NCBI GenBank assembly: GCA_024196135.1
Contig: JAMQCK010000239.1
Coordinates: 1 to 34,649, forward strand
Direction of reading: 5' to 3'
Length of the DNA stretch: 34,649 nucleotides
Origin: Pleurotus ostreatus/Saccharomyces cerevisiae fusant
Lineage: Eukaryota > Opisthokonta
This document shows positions 21,837-32,761 of the stretch, one piece after another. Numbering within the stretch: position 1 is the first letter of the stretch; each line of letters opens with the position of its first letter. The notes under the pieces were generated by a model. That model was not told where the DNA came from. It was given only the letters and a program-made list of their open reading frames with translations, and ran no database searches. A program made the translations under genes and the position numbers.

Positions 21837-22080
21837 TCATGAACGTCATGACCTCCACGCAACGTTGTACTACTAGAGTCTAGGGTAATTTGTTCGGTGG
21901 CGCGCCACTTTCCCCGCTTAATCGTAGCCTTACTTTCACGGACCGCACGCCGAATGGATAACGAGCTTGAATTGGGTCAGCTGCAGCATTCACGAAGTCA
22001 ACGGCCATAGTACGGCCGGCTTAGTGCGAGGCTTCCATATATTCTCCCTACTGGTCGGTGCCGCTCTGTCTCCTTTTACC
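21837..22080. other. Short intergenic region with the P450 promoter
   Basis: These 244 bases separate the 7-TM stop codon from the P450 start. No TATA box is obvious. CT-rich blocks lie at about 22030-22080. Confidence 0.4.
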
Positions 22081-24448
22081 ATGACCCCCATCCTGATCTT
22101 GCAGGATATCGCCGTCTGCATCCTCCTCTACGTCCTCCACCTGCGGCTCAAGCGGTCGTCACACCACCCACCTCTCCCTCCAGGGCCGCCAGCGGAGTGG
22201 CTACTCGGCCACCTGCGAGTCGTGCCGCAGAGAGACGCGGCGAGGGCGTATTACCGGTGGAGTAAGGAGTACGGTGAGCGTTGTGCGGTGGCTCTCTCAC
22301 AAACGCGATAGCCCGGGGTGCTTCGTTTGCGCGATGCTGACTGTCCTCGTCTATTTGCGCTGCAGGCTCGGCTGTGGTTCATGTCAATGTGCTCGGGCAA
22401 CCCATCATCGTACTGAACACTCTCACTGCGGCGGTGGACCTGCTGCACAAGCGGGGCGCGATCTACAGTGATCGGCCGCACTGGGAGTCCTTCCGGATGT
22501 AAGTCATTCGTCCGTGTCGGACTCCTTCATCGGCTGCCTTCGGGCGTAACCTTAGGATATGCTCACCTCATCAACAGGCTCGGCTACGAACATGACGTCC
22601 TACTTACGAGCTCCAAAGATCCATCCTTTCCCATTCTCCGCGGGGCGCTGCAGAACTACCTTGCGAAGAATACCCTTGAGCAGTTCGCCTCCATTCAGGT
22701 CCACGAAGCGCGCAAGCTCGTCAAGCGGATTGTGCAGGATTCGGACAATTGGAAGAATGCACTGCAGATGTGAGGTCCTCGGTTTGCTTCCAGACCTTTG
22801 CGAGCTACATCGCCTATCGCTCTAGGTTCAGTACCTCGGTCATCGTTGGTATCATCACCGGCCACGAGATCAAGAGTTCCGACGACGATTACTTGCAAAT
22901 CGGGCGCGGTATATGCGAGGCGATGAGCGGTGGCGGGCCACCTGGTGCGACTGGCGTCGACTTCTTTCCTTTCCGTAAGCCGGGCTCGACTCCATACTTT
23001 CCGAGTAGCACATCTGATTGCCTTCAGTACGCCATCTCCCCAGCTGGTGCGATCCTACCGGATCGACAGCGCATGTGCGCAAGAACAAGCCAGCGATCAT
23101 GAGGATGATCAACGTACCGTATGAGCGCGTCACGCAGGAGATAGTACGCGGGCCTGCATTCTTCTGTTTGTCGCCTTGTTTGCTCAAAATTGGACTCAGA
23201 AATCTGGCACCGCGAAGCCGTCCTTCATTCTGTCCGCAATTCAAGAGGCCGAGGCGGAGAACGGGTACGTAGACGCCCACTCCGCGGCGAGGATTCGGGG
23301 CTCAGCAGGTTCGATGTTTTCGGGTAAGCTTCTTGACTATGCGTGGCTTCGGGCCTTTTGTTCTCTGATCCCAGACTGTATTCCGCAAACTTGTGCTGGC
23401 TACTCACAAATACAATCAGCCGGAGCAGATACAGTGCGTCTTCAGCGCCGGTCCTCTATATCCCTTGGAATTAACTGACCGGTGGACGTCGTCAGACCCT
23501 GGACACCCTGACCGTCTTCATCTTCGCCATTGTCAACCATCCCGAAGTCCAGGAGCGCGCAAGGGCTGAGCTTGACTCAATCGTCGGTCCCGATCGTCTT
23601 CCTGAGATGGAGGATCGCCCGAACCTGCCTTACATTGAGCGGATGGTGCAAGAGACGTTTAGGTGCGTCGAGTTCGACTTCAGCTGGCCCTTCACATAGA
23701 TCGGTAAACCTCGTCGACCAGGATCTATCCAGTCGCGCCTCTAGGTGAGCCGAATGTTACCGTCGCGGCAGCTGCTTCACTTACGCTTTTAGGAGCCCCA
23801 CACAAATCCACTGAAGACGATGTGTATGATGGGATGTTCATTCCGAAGGTACCTCGACTTACTACCCCCATCCTTCGTACTGCGTTTGACCATCACGCAG
23901 GGCTCCGTCGTTGTCTCGAACGCCTTTGCCATGACGCACGACGAGGAAGTATACACAGATCCATGGAGATTCGATCCGGACCGATACCTGCCTCTGGATG
24001 AGGGAGGGCGCGGGGAGCCCTTGCCAGCGGCTCATTTTGGCTTCGGGAGGAGGTGAGGTTCCTCTGTTCACGGCAGATAGTCCACTCCTCTAAATCAACC
24101 CTTCATCCTGCGCTTGAGGTGACTGGTTAGCGGGAACGATTACTGATGAATTCCTTACCACAGAATTTGCCCCGGCCGCTACCTCGGCGAAGCGTCGGTA
24201 TTCATCGCGATCGCGACCATCCTGCACGTCCTCAGGATCAAGAAGATGAAGGGCGAAAATGGAGAGGAGATCACCATTGACCCGGAGACGGCGACGTATA
24301 CGACGGGATTAGCGAGGTGAGTTTGGTTTGTCGGTGGTTGGTGAGTACGGAGTGTGCTGACGCGTGCGCTAGTCATCCCGAAAAGGTGCTTTGTACTATT
24401 GATGCGGTTAGTGAGCGAGCCAAGCGGCTCGCATTGGAGGTCGAGTAG
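22081..24448 (+). CDS. Cytochrome P450 monooxygenase, frame unresolved in one region
   Basis: Well-supported exons are 22081-22273, 22366-22498, 22578-22769, 22826-22974, 23028-23143, 23200-23264, 23420-23433, 23496-23662, 23722-23744, 23793-23848, 23901-24052, 24164-24316 and 24373-24448. The N-terminus is a membrane anchor (LILQDIAVCILLYVLHL), then the Pro-rich hinge PPLPPGPP. P450 landmarks are all present: I-helix AGADTT, ExxR as ETFR, FDPDRY, and the heme loop FGFGRRICPGRY with the cysteine ligand. The family resembles the multi-intron fungal P450s of the CYP64/CYP620-like clans; the exact family is not assigned. A 15-base microexon (23309-23323, FDVFG) may exist. The phase from 23264 (phase 2) cannot be joined to 23420 (phase 1) with any splice sites I see. 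It would act at the ER with a reductase partner. Confidence 0.85.
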
Positions 24449-24784
24449 TGCAAGGGGAGGGACCGGTGTCGGGCGGCTAAGAAATGAATCACTTGTGATC
24501 AAGGTCCGTCTACATGAGTGCCCTCATGGTGAGCTTTGGTATCGGCTGAAAGCCCGGTACGAACCTGGTTTACGAGTCTTGAGCGTTCTTGATACTCATT
24601 CCCGTCTTGGGTCGCCGCTTGTAATGCGCACGCTTGCGCCACTATTACTCCTAAGTGAGCTCCTTACTCCTCAACTGTTCTCTTTAGACTTTTCTCCGTA
24701 CCAAAGCTCCGCACGTCCTCTGCATACTTAAGGAGTCCAAGCAGAGCTTCTCTTCATTGTCCATAAGCACTCACTCTGAGAAGC
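24449..24784. other. Intergenic stretch, promoter of the CFEM-like gene
   Basis: No coding signal. CATACTTAAGG at about 24722 is a weak TATA-like site some 60 bases before the next start codon. Confidence 0.4.
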
Positions 24785-25098
24785 ATGCGCCTCAACACAT
24801 TCCTCGCCATCCTCGCTTCCATCGCGCCCTTCTACGCTGCGCAGAGCGTCTCTCGTGAGTTCTCTCTAAGACACATCGAATTTCGAACTAGAAAACAAGC
24901 CTTCCCTTAGCCGGCTGCGGCGACACCTGCATCGCCGAGGAATGCGCACCGGAATCCGCTCAGGATTGTCTTTGCCCGACCGAGGAGTGGAATCTTCCAG
25001 CAATCATCAGCTGCTTGCCGAGGCGTTGCAAGACCGAGTGGGAGGTTGAGGCAGCCACTGCGGCCATAAGGGATTATATGCGGAAGTGTTGGGAGTAA
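24785..25098 (+). CDS. Small secreted eight-cysteine protein, CFEM-like
   Basis: Exons 24785-24854 and 24911-25098 give 85 residues. MRLNTFLAILASIAPFYAAQ is a signal peptide. The mature part has exactly eight cysteines spaced C-x3-C-x4-C-x7-C-x1-C-x12-C-x4-C-x19-C. The CxC pair (DCLCP) preceded by Asp, and the C-x4-C before a long final gap, match the CFEM domain plan of fungal extracellular proteins, many of which bind heme or sit in the cell wall. It lacks the usual C-terminal GPI signal, so it would be free. The first loops differ slightly from the consensus, so CFEM membership is likely, not certain. Effector or iron/heme acquisition roles are inferences only. Confidence 0.75.
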
Positions 25099-25499
25099 GG
25101 TGGGGGCGGGGATTTACCCACATCCCCGGGGGATGTGGGCAGATCGGCACCACGGGAGGGTTAGGGTGTCGTGATAATGCCAGCGCAGATATAGACAGGG
25201 CATGCGAGCAATGTACTTGGAAGGAAACAACGGAGCTCTGGAGGGAAGGCTGTCGCGATCTTGGGGATGTCTGTCACGCGAAGTTGAACCGTGACGACTT
25301 ACGTCACGTGAGATCACAAGAAATGCTACGGACCCACACGGACCTACCGCAGGCTTGCAAAGGCGTGTGGGCCTACACACGTAGAGTTTCTTGCGATGCA
25401 ATAAAGAAACCACAAGTAAGTACATTGGTCCTCTTCCTCTTCGACCGCCACGTCCCTCTTCCCTCCCTGCGCGTCGCTGACGTCGCACATCCGCGCCCC
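25099..25499. other. Convergent intergenic stretch
   Basis: These 401 bases lie between the 3' ends of two genes facing each other. They contain the small palindrome CACATCCCCGGGGGATGTGG at about 25119-25138, which could form a hairpin and may serve as a terminator or RNA 3' structure. Nothing else was recognised. Confidence 0.5.
25119..25138. repeat. Near-perfect 20-base inverted repeat after the secreted protein gene
   Basis: CACATCCCC is followed after two bases by GGGGATGTG with an extra G, giving a stem of nine pairs with almost no loop. It lies 21 bases after the stop codon at 25098. Confidence 0.7.
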
Positions 25500-26649
25500 T
25501 CATGCCTTCCCCTCAATCACCTTCCCCTCCCTTTCCGCCTTCTCCCTCGCCTCCCTCCTCCGCTTCACGTCCCAGTTGTACACGCGCGCGGTGTTGACCT
25601 CCATGACGGTGATCTGCTCGCGCAGGAACTCGAGGTCCTCGATCGTGTTCTGCAGGTTCTGCTCCGCGGCGGCGAGCTTGGACTGGAGGAGGGCGATGGC
25701 GGCGGGGATTTTGTAGGAGAGCATGACGTTGGCCTGAGGGTGGAGGGTGGGGTGAAAGAAGGCGGGAGGGGGGAAAGAAGGCGGGAGGGGGGAAAGAAGG
25801 CGGGAGGGAGGAAAGAAGGCGGAAGAGGGGAAGAAGGGATGGGAGAGGTGATACAATGCGGTAGGCAGCGCAAAGAGCAAGGTGGCAGTATTGGGATAGA
25901 GGTTGGTGCGGAAGAGGCGAGGGACAAGGTGAATGAAGGGGAGGAAACAAAGGATCAGCGACCGGCCATGATAGCAGAAGTGGATGCACGCACTCCTAGC
26001 CAGATGAACACCTGATCCGTCTCTTCGAGCTCGGCTTCTGCGAATAGGGTATCATTGAGCTCGAACGTTGTTCGTATGGGCTTCTGCGGCGCGTCCGCGT
26101 CCTCTTCATCGTCATCCAAATCATCCTCGTCTTCTGACGCGCCCTTCTGCTTCCCCTCCTGCAATTCGGTTCAGCGCTCGTCGTCTCGCGTCCGGAAGAA
26201 CAGCACGACGCACCTTCCGCTCGTGCAAGAACTCGACCATGCTCAACGTCTTCTTGATGTCGGGGATCTTGTCTTCCAAGCCCGCGCGTCGTGAGCCTAG
26301 GTTGCTGTCCATGTACTTGTACTTGCTTCGCGCGGAGCGTCAGCCAAACTGGGTCGATCGCGAGAGATGGGTGGGGCGTACGCTAGCGCGTCTTGGAATG
26401 CCTTCAGTGGTGCCTCGACGTCTGCGTCGGGCCCGCCGAGATACTCCTCTACATCTGCCTGTTGTGTAGCGACAGTCATAGCGCGTATATCGATGGGGGA
26501 AGGGCATTCAATGGTATGACAGGACGGAGGGTATTGTTCGATCAGCGAGGAACTTCATGTAGGCGCAAGAGACGCACGATGAAGGGAGCTTTAGGTATCC
26601 CGCGGGGGTTCTTCTCGTCACTGAACACGCTGATAGTCTTTGAGGCCAT
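25500..26649 (-). CDS. Prefoldin subunit 3 (VBP1/PAC10-type)
   Basis: Exons in transcript order are 26649-26578, 26458-26382, 26325-26214, 26158-25994 and 25733-25500, giving 219 residues. The N-terminus MASKTISVFSDEKNPRGIPK flows into APFI and ADVEEYLGGPDADVEAPLKA, the classic start of the alpha-class prefoldin 3 coiled coil. KYKYMDSNLGSRRAGLEDKI continues it. TTFELNDTLFAEAELEETDQ and VFIWLGANVMLSYKI form the central beta hairpins. The second helix, LLQSKLAAAEQNLQNTIEDL, ends in a charged tail. Prefoldin is a cytosolic hexamer that delivers unfolded actin and tubulin to the CCT chaperonin. A tempting ATG at 26479 lies inside an intron and was rejected. An acidic insert (EDEDDLDDDEEDADA) precedes the hairpin region. 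Confidence 0.93.
25754..25828 (+). repeat. 19-base tandem repeat in the last prefoldin intron
   Basis: GAAAGAAGGCGGGAGGGGG starts at 25754, 25773, 25792 and 25811 with slight divergence. On the coding strand it is a pyrimidine-rich array inside a 260-base intron, the longest in this gene. Confidence 0.85.
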
Positions 26650-27339
26650 GATTTTGCCAGGTGTTCGAGATGAAGCAGCAGCTATAGGTCGAGATGGATG
26701 AGGAAAACAAGGAATAAATCCATTATCTCCCTCCGCGGTCTCCGCGGAACGAGTGTCGGCAAAGGCCGAGAGACAATTTGCATCCGTTTCTCCCGCCGAC
26801 AGCGTTACTTCCTACCATCATCTTGGTGGACTGCTGGACGTCGAATGAAATCTGCGACCTTGCCTGCCTGCAGGACACCCATGACTCCATGGGCTATGGA
26901 CCAGCAGCACGACGCCCGCGAGCGGCGAAATGTCATGGGAATTTGACATCGCCTCGGGATGCCGGCGGTGCGCCACGAGATGGTCAACATCTTTGAGGGC
27001 CCCCTGCTCACAATTGGGCGGAAAGCAGACAAAAAGAAAGGGGATCCGTTCTCGTAAGGGCCCAGCCCTGGTAGAACTCTCGAACTTACGCGGTCCCTCG
27101 CTTATCAGCACATGATGATGGTGGGAAGACCAAGAGGTGGCTTACCTTATTGTCCGCCGTATTTGGCTGCCCTTGTCCATTGTGCCACCGATTAGGCGCC
27201 CGGATCAGGGTAGCCGGCACCGCCGGCTGGACCACAAAAAGGCGCTGTCCCTTGCCACTGCTCTTTCACCCAAACCACCATCTTCCCTCCCCATTCCCCT
27301 CCACAGCAGAGCTCGCCACAAAGCCTTACCCATTCCACC
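26650..27339. promoter_or_regulatory. Divergent intergenic region between prefoldin and kinase genes
   Basis: These 690 bases separate two start codons facing apart, so they hold both promoters. They also contain a coding-like segment at 26959-27053. The last 70 bases before 27340 are C-rich (CAAACCACCATCTTCCCTCC), like other leaders in this window. Confidence 0.5.
26959..27053 (+). other. Coding-like segment, possible small exon
   Basis: The plus-strand frame reads MPAVRHEMVNIFEGPLLTIG, then RKADKKKGDPFS, with a good donor (GTAAGG at 27054). A matching acceptor (TTATCAG) ends at about 27108 and would add only a few codons. The neighbouring frame just upstream also reads as protein-like (TTPASGEMSWEFDIASG). 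The two are out of phase by one base. This could be a small gene with an unseen first exon, or a decayed fragment. Confidence 0.3.
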
Positions 27340-29886
27340 ATGGTCCTCGTCGAGGTCCTCATCCACGCCAGCGCCCTCATGGTGTCTGTCGCGTACTTCT
27401 CCGGTTTAGCGCCCGCCGACACCGTCGCCCAGGCCCTCGTCTACATCTCCTCCACCTACCTCGCAGTCAGCTACACCGCGTCCTTCGTCAACTCCTTCTA
27501 TCCTCTCACACTCTCACACGGCGCCGCAAACAACGACACGGTCTTCTCCCCCGTCGAACCCGCCTTTGTGGCGGAGGCCGTACCCACCATCCGAGCCCCG
27601 GAGCCGTCCGCCGCTGTCGATGACTCGGCGAAGGAGCGCTACGAAATGGAAGCAGCGTTCGTCAGAGACGGCTGGACCACCCACGTCTCGAAGGGTGGCG
27701 AATACATCCATTGGGGGAAGGCAGGAAACCCGACACCCCCATCATTGCGAAGAAACGTCGAAGCCGACGACGACGCCAACATCTTCCAATCCGCGCGCAC
27801 TTACAGCCAAGAACACCATCGCCAATCCCCATACCTTAGACCCAGCCTCAAAGCTACCCTCATCGTCGTGCGTGGCTCTGACCATCTTCCTTGTGCTTGT
27901 GCTCACCATTTCGCAGGTCGGCGGCGTCGTCTTCGCTGTCGTGAGCGTGCTCGGGGTAGTGGTCTGGTACTCCCAGTCTGCCTTTGCGGCCGCAGGGTCT
28001 TCTAGAATCGCTCAGCAGGCTCTTCGTCGCCGCCCTCTCAGGCAGCCCATCATGATCAGGCCGCACGTGAACACTTCTCCCGACGCTCCCGCCTCTCTTG
28101 AGGAGTACGGCGTCGGACTGGACAATATACTTGAGCCGGACGCCGCTCCGAATGAGCAGTACGTACCGGTTCTGATCTACAGTGCCGCCCACCTGACCAG
28201 CGACGCCAGATCAACCAATGCCAATGCTAACGCGACCCCCTCCCCTCATACAGCCTCTTCCCCTCCCTCAACACCGTGAGTCTCGCGTCGCTGTTTAGTG
28301 TGTCCAGGATGACTGACCTGCGTAGGACTTCTGGCATCGGTGAAGGGAAGGAGGACTTTTCCGCCTTAGAGACAACCCCCTGGCCCGACGTTGATCAAGC
28401 CTCTGGCAATCATTCTACTACGTAAGTCTACATCTTCTTCCATCGGCGTCGTCCACGTAAGCTGATAAATTGTGCCTTGCAGCGCTCCCACTGCCAAACG
28501 TGGTCCAATCACGCTCGATATCCGGCGCACCCTCGCAATGGGCGCTGGCGGATTGGTACAGGTTGCGCGTTGCGGAGGCGAATATGTGGCTATCAAGAGG
28601 ATCGAGAAGATTCTTTGCCACGATGATCATGTTCGGGAGTCCACTCTGAACGAGCGGAGAATCCTCGCGCGCCTTGCAGAGGAGCGCGCGCAGGATGGGA
28701 CAAAGCATCCTCTTATCATCAAGCTTCTCGCGGCCTTCCAGAACAACGAGAGTCTGTACTTGATGCTGGTGAGCTCTCAGTCAATCCGTCGGAGGCCGAA
28801 GCGCTCACGCACCTTCGTATCAGGACTACCATCCTACCGACCTCCACACACGCATCGAGTTCTATCACTACCGTAAGAAGGCCTTCCCACGCCGACTCCT
28901 GCGCTTTCACATCTACGAGCTCTGCACTGCCGTCGTTGGTCTACACGAGGCAGGGATCATCCACCGCGACATCAAGCCCGAAAACATTCTCATCGACCGT
29001 CAAGGTCACATCGTCGTCTGCGACTTCGGCCTCGCCGCAGAATCCTCGGGAGTGGAACCTTCCAAGCTCGTCTCGCCGTCGTGGATGCGATGGCGGGACA
29101 CGGTCGCGCTCACCTTTGCCGAGGACAAGATGGTGGGCACTGAATACTACACGGCGCCGGAGATCCTGCTCGGATGGGCCTACGGCACTGCAGTCGACTG
29201 GTGGAGCGTGGGCGCCGTGATGTACCATATGTGGACCAGCATGGTGCGATCTCGTTCGTTTTTGGCGGCATATTGGGACTAACGGGATTCTCCAGCGTCC
29301 ATTCGAAGACCAGGTCCTCGCGCACTATGATCATGCGGATATGCCTGAGTCGGCAAGGACCTACATCAAAACTTTGACAACGTGTGCCGGTGAAAGCCCC
29401 ACTCTGCCGGACGATCTGGAAGGGGATGATAGGGACTTCCTCGCGGGCGTACGTTCGCTACTTCGCCTCTCAAGTTGGGCTCTCCTTCTGACCTGACGCT
29501 TCTTAGTTGATGCTACAAAACCCGCAACTGCGTCTCGATGACTTCGCTATCAGGCATCATGCATTCTTCCGTCAGACGTGAGTTCTTCTCCAGATCAGTT
29601 CTCCTTCAGGTTGGCTGATGCCCGTGTAGCGGTTACAAATGGGATGATATAGCCGCCAGGAAGATTACTCGTAAGTGCTGACCTCCGCTCGCATGTTCAA
29701 CTGCTCAGACGACGTCTCACAGCTCCGCCTGACCCATATGGATTCAGGCCACCGTTCACTGATGACAGAACTACGCTCGAGGCCTACAATGAAAGAATCG
29801 AAGATGCGCGAGAGCGGTATTCGCAGCCTGACGACGCCCACTTCGCATCCTACGACTTTGCGCATCCGAAGGGCCTCGGACTCTAG
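27340..29886 (+). CDS. Predicted membrane-anchored Ser/Thr protein kinase
   Basis: Exons 27340-27867, 27917-28275, 28326-28421, 28483-28768, 28824-29243, 29296-29448, 29507-29577, 29630-29670 and 29723-29886 total 2118 bases, 705 residues. The first 176 residues start hydrophobic (VEVLIHASALMVSVAYF, then ALVYISSTYLAVSYTASFV). A further strong helix lies near 172-193 (VVGGVVFAVVSVLGVVVW). The kinase domain begins near residue 340: Gly-loop MGAGGLVQVA, VAIK Lys366, HRDIKPENIL with Asp472, DFG at 490-492, APEILLG, and DWWSVGAVMY. The fold and the C-terminal tail (PDPYGFRPPFTDD) suggest an AGC-like kinase, which is typically cytosolic. Membrane helices before such a domain are unusual. A gene fusion error cannot be excluded, although all junctions are in frame. 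Substrate unknown. Confidence 0.82.
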
Positions 29887-31432
29887 AAGCAGGGTAAGTT
29901 GAATCTCGCCCCTTCTCGCGTCGACGGAGCTCATCGTTCCGTTGCAAAGGCACTCGACATGGAGTCGAACCAACTTGCTATGGACGGGCAACACGATACG
30001 GACAACCTCGACGACCGAACATATTCGCACGACACTCGACGCGTGCACTTGCGTACGAGGCCGCGAGGACAAGGGGACGGCAGGACAGGCGCGCTGGATG
30101 GCAGGGAAATGGGATTCGCAGTGCTGCAGCGGCTCAACCCGCGTGCTGGTGACGACCATAAAAGCACATGCGGCACATGCGGATTCTCAGCCTGGCCATC
30201 CGGGGCAGCCTCGATGCCTGCTCCTCAGGGTACCGACTCGCGCACGGTAACCCTTCAACCCGTGCATATCGGCTTTGCTCCGCGCCTGACATCGCGCGCG
30301 GGTCTTCGCGCCTGCGGCCCATATTCCGCCCTGAGGACTCTGAAAGCACCTCGTCCAGAACGATGTTGGCCATCGCAGGTCATCGTGCCGCTCGTCAGGC
30401 CGCGTCCGCTGCACGCGTAGACGTGCAACCTTTCGCCGTCCCCTTTATTCACCAGCTATCTACTCATCGCAACTCCCGGATCCTCGTCACTTACTCGTCC
30501 TCCACACTAACTCGTATACCCACCCATTTTGTGTAGCCATAATATACCCTTGTAGAATACCGTAACCCTGTATATTATCCCGCCTTGTTGCGGCGGCGTC
30601 ACCGGGATTGGGTCGCCACGAAGGGCTGTTCTTCATTTCCATGTTCTCACCGTATTCCTTTCCACCACCGAGCGTACCGAAGCCGAACTGTACTGTAGCT
30701 ATAGCATGCTTTATTCTTGGGTTCAGCCTCGCCTTGGAAAGCGGCCCAGTTGAAGCTGAATTGTCCGAGACAGCGACTCAGCCGAAACCTTTATGTCCGC
30801 TCTCAGATTAGCAAAGCTTCCCTTCCGTGTCTTTAGTCAAGCCGTGACCTCATTCTATCACTGCCCAGCCTCTCTTCAGGCTCAGCGACGCGTCTTCTCC
30901 TCCCAAAAGCAACTTGAATTGCATAGACACCGAAGCTCGCCACTCGCATTTCTCCCTACACGCGCGAGGCGCCTTTATGTGTATCATGTTTCGTGATTTG
31001 TTCTCGTTTGTAGTGTGAATCTAGTCCTTCCATTATGAACACACGATTACTTTTGCTTGCCCTGCGATTTTCCTCCGGTGAGCACAGTGTACTCCCGTTC
31101 ACCAGTTTCGGCTTTCGCCGGACTGCCACGCGCTCGGCGGCAGACTTGCGGCAGTTGGTCACGCGACGCATATGCTCATTGTCCCGAACCATCATGACCT
31201 CGTCACAGTAGTCGGCCATACACCAACAGTGCACGGAAGTACGACGTGAGCACTCAAGCAATTACACTCCACCTCTTTCGTTCCGACGCTGGGTGTGCAG
31301 CGACTTCACCGACGTTGCTCATTTCTTGCGGTGGCTCGCACTGCCGGCATACACTCATTGTTCGAAGAAGCAACCTCATCGGAACATCAGCAAAGCCGCT
31401 GATCCCTCTACTATCTGGACTGTACGCTCAGA
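29887..31432. other. Long gene-poor stretch of about 1.5 kb
   Basis: A 173-codon plus-strand frame (29899-30420) and a 122-codon one (30168-30536) overlap but have no recognised motif. Repetitive or mobile sequence was not seen. A minus-strand frame at 30956-31219 is listed separately. TATA-like sequence (ATAATATACC) lies at about 30539, but is not clearly attached to a gene. Confidence 0.4.
30956..31219 (-). CDS. Possible small hypothetical protein
   Basis: The minus-strand frame starting ATG at 31219 codes for 87 residues beginning MADYCDEVMMVRDNEHMRRV, then TNCRKSAAERVAVRRKPKL, and ends THKGASRV. The composition is balanced and charged, more protein-like than the neighbouring frames. The frame stays open for 14 more codons upstream, with an HCWC motif. 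No family is recognised, and no leader or intron pattern supports it. Confidence 0.3.
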   Translation of the reverse strand: MADYCDEVMMVRDNEHMRRVTNCRKSAAERVAVRRKPKLVNGSTLCSPEENRRASKSNRVFIMEGLDSHYKREQITKHDTHKGASRV

Positions 31433-32761
31433 ATGCCTCCTCCTACGCCGCATCCTGCGGAGCCTGCGGAGGTAAAGATGCGGCATCGCATGCACTCATT
31501 ACAAGAGGCGAACGCCCACTCAACGAAGGCCTTACCGACTCGTGAAGCAACTCCTCCGTCTTCTTTCACTCCAGATTCAGACGCAGAGACGACGGACGAC
31601 GACGGCGCGGAGCTCTCTGCCTACGAGAACGTCGATGGTGACGATCATCCCCGCGGCACATCTCGGCCCTCGTACGCTTACGAAACAAGGCCTCACGCTC
31701 CGGATACCTTGCCAGAGCAATCGACCTGGTATCATTTTGACACCGCAGTACTTGTTGCGCTCGCCTCGTGCCTTGGGAACTTCCTAACCGGTGGGGACCA
31801 CCTCAAGAATATCCTCCTTGCCGGCTTGCTAGTCTTCTACCTTCACCAGATTATCGAAGGTATATTTTATCCTGATCCTGTAAAGTTAAGGTTCTAACTT
31901 GCGGCACCAGCTCCCTGGCGCCTCTATCTTCGAGCCCGTCCTCGAGTGCCTCATGCACAGCACACGCAGGATAACTCAGAACATCGTCCATCGGCCTCTG
32001 CTGCGTCTTCCCTCCGCCGCCGCGAGATTATGCTTCTCGCCTTTGCTGTACTCTCCCCCTTCCTCGGCGTCACCCTCCTCACGCGCGTCACAACCGCCGC
32101 CACCGGCGACCCGCACGCCCTCTCCTGGTTCTCGCGCACGCTCTTCGTCCTCGCTGCCGGCATCCGCCCCTGGCGCCACCTCAGCGAGCGGCTTTCCTCC
32201 GACATCGACGCCCTCCACACCGCCGTGCACTACCCGCCCAAGGACCGCGGCGTGGATGTGGAGAAGGAACTCGCGGAGCTGCGGCACGCAGTCTCGCGCA
32301 TCGAGCATGCGCTGGTGCGGCTGAACGACCGGTCGCAGGAGGTGTCGGAGTATGTGGACGATGCGCTGGATGTCGTGGAGCGGCGCGTGCGGAGGCAGGA
32401 GCGCCGGTTGGAGAAGCGCGAGAAAGCAGCGGCTAGGGCGGAGACAGTGTTCGTGGAGGCGCCGAAGAGGGCCTCGCCGTCGTTGGCGTCGTACTTGCTG
32501 CCATGGTGGCTGATGCAGTATGGGAGTGGCGGTGCGCAGGGCAGCGCTGGTGGTGGACCGAGCAACGCTATCCAGGCCCCCTCTCCAGCAAGAGGGAAGA
32601 AGCCTGCGCAGCGCGCGGTGACGTTGGAGACCATTCCGGAGGAGGGCGTGCTCGCACCCTCGCCGGCGCGTCGACCTGTGCCCCCGACGACGGGCAGTGC
32701 CCTGTCGCAGCTTTTGACGCTTCCCCTCCGTATCGGGCTCAGGCTTCTGGGTCTTGGGTGA
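31433..32761 (+). CDS. Two-exon membrane protein with a coiled-coil region, function unknown
   Basis: Exons 31433-31859 and 31911-32761 give 425 residues. A polar, acidic N-terminal part with TPDSDAETTDDDGAE leads to helices FDTAVLVALASCLGNFL and NILLAGLLVFYLHQII, and after the intron IMLLAFAVLSPFLGVTLLTR and WFSRTLFVLAAGIRPW. A charged helical stretch (residues about 255-330) has heptad-like spacing: VEKELAELRHAVSRIEHALV, then VVERRVRRQERRLEKREKAA. The C-terminal part is Ser/Pro-rich and ends with a short hydrophobic segment LTLPLRIGLRLLGLG. I recognise no family. The pattern fits an organelle or ER membrane protein with a cytosolic coiled coil that could oligomerise. Confidence 0.75.

Noticed and set aside
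26382..26479. ATG at 26479 as start of the prefoldin gene
   Set aside because: It begins a frame (MTVATQQADVEEY) that runs into the real second exon, but the residues before ADVEEYLGG are not prefoldin-like. An upstream exon (26649-26578) ends in NPRGIPKAPFI and joins perfectly at an acceptor at 26459.
28159..28253. Extra intron in the kinase gene (GTACGT to CATACAG)
   Set aside because: Splice sites look good, but removing it puts the following exons out of frame. Reading through keeps the frame into TSGIGEGKEDF. It may still be an alternative splice form.
29899..30420. 173-codon open frame downstream of the kinase
   Set aside because: No motif, no start context, Arg/Pro/Thr-rich composition typical of a chance frame in GC-rich DNA, and it overlaps another open frame of similar quality.
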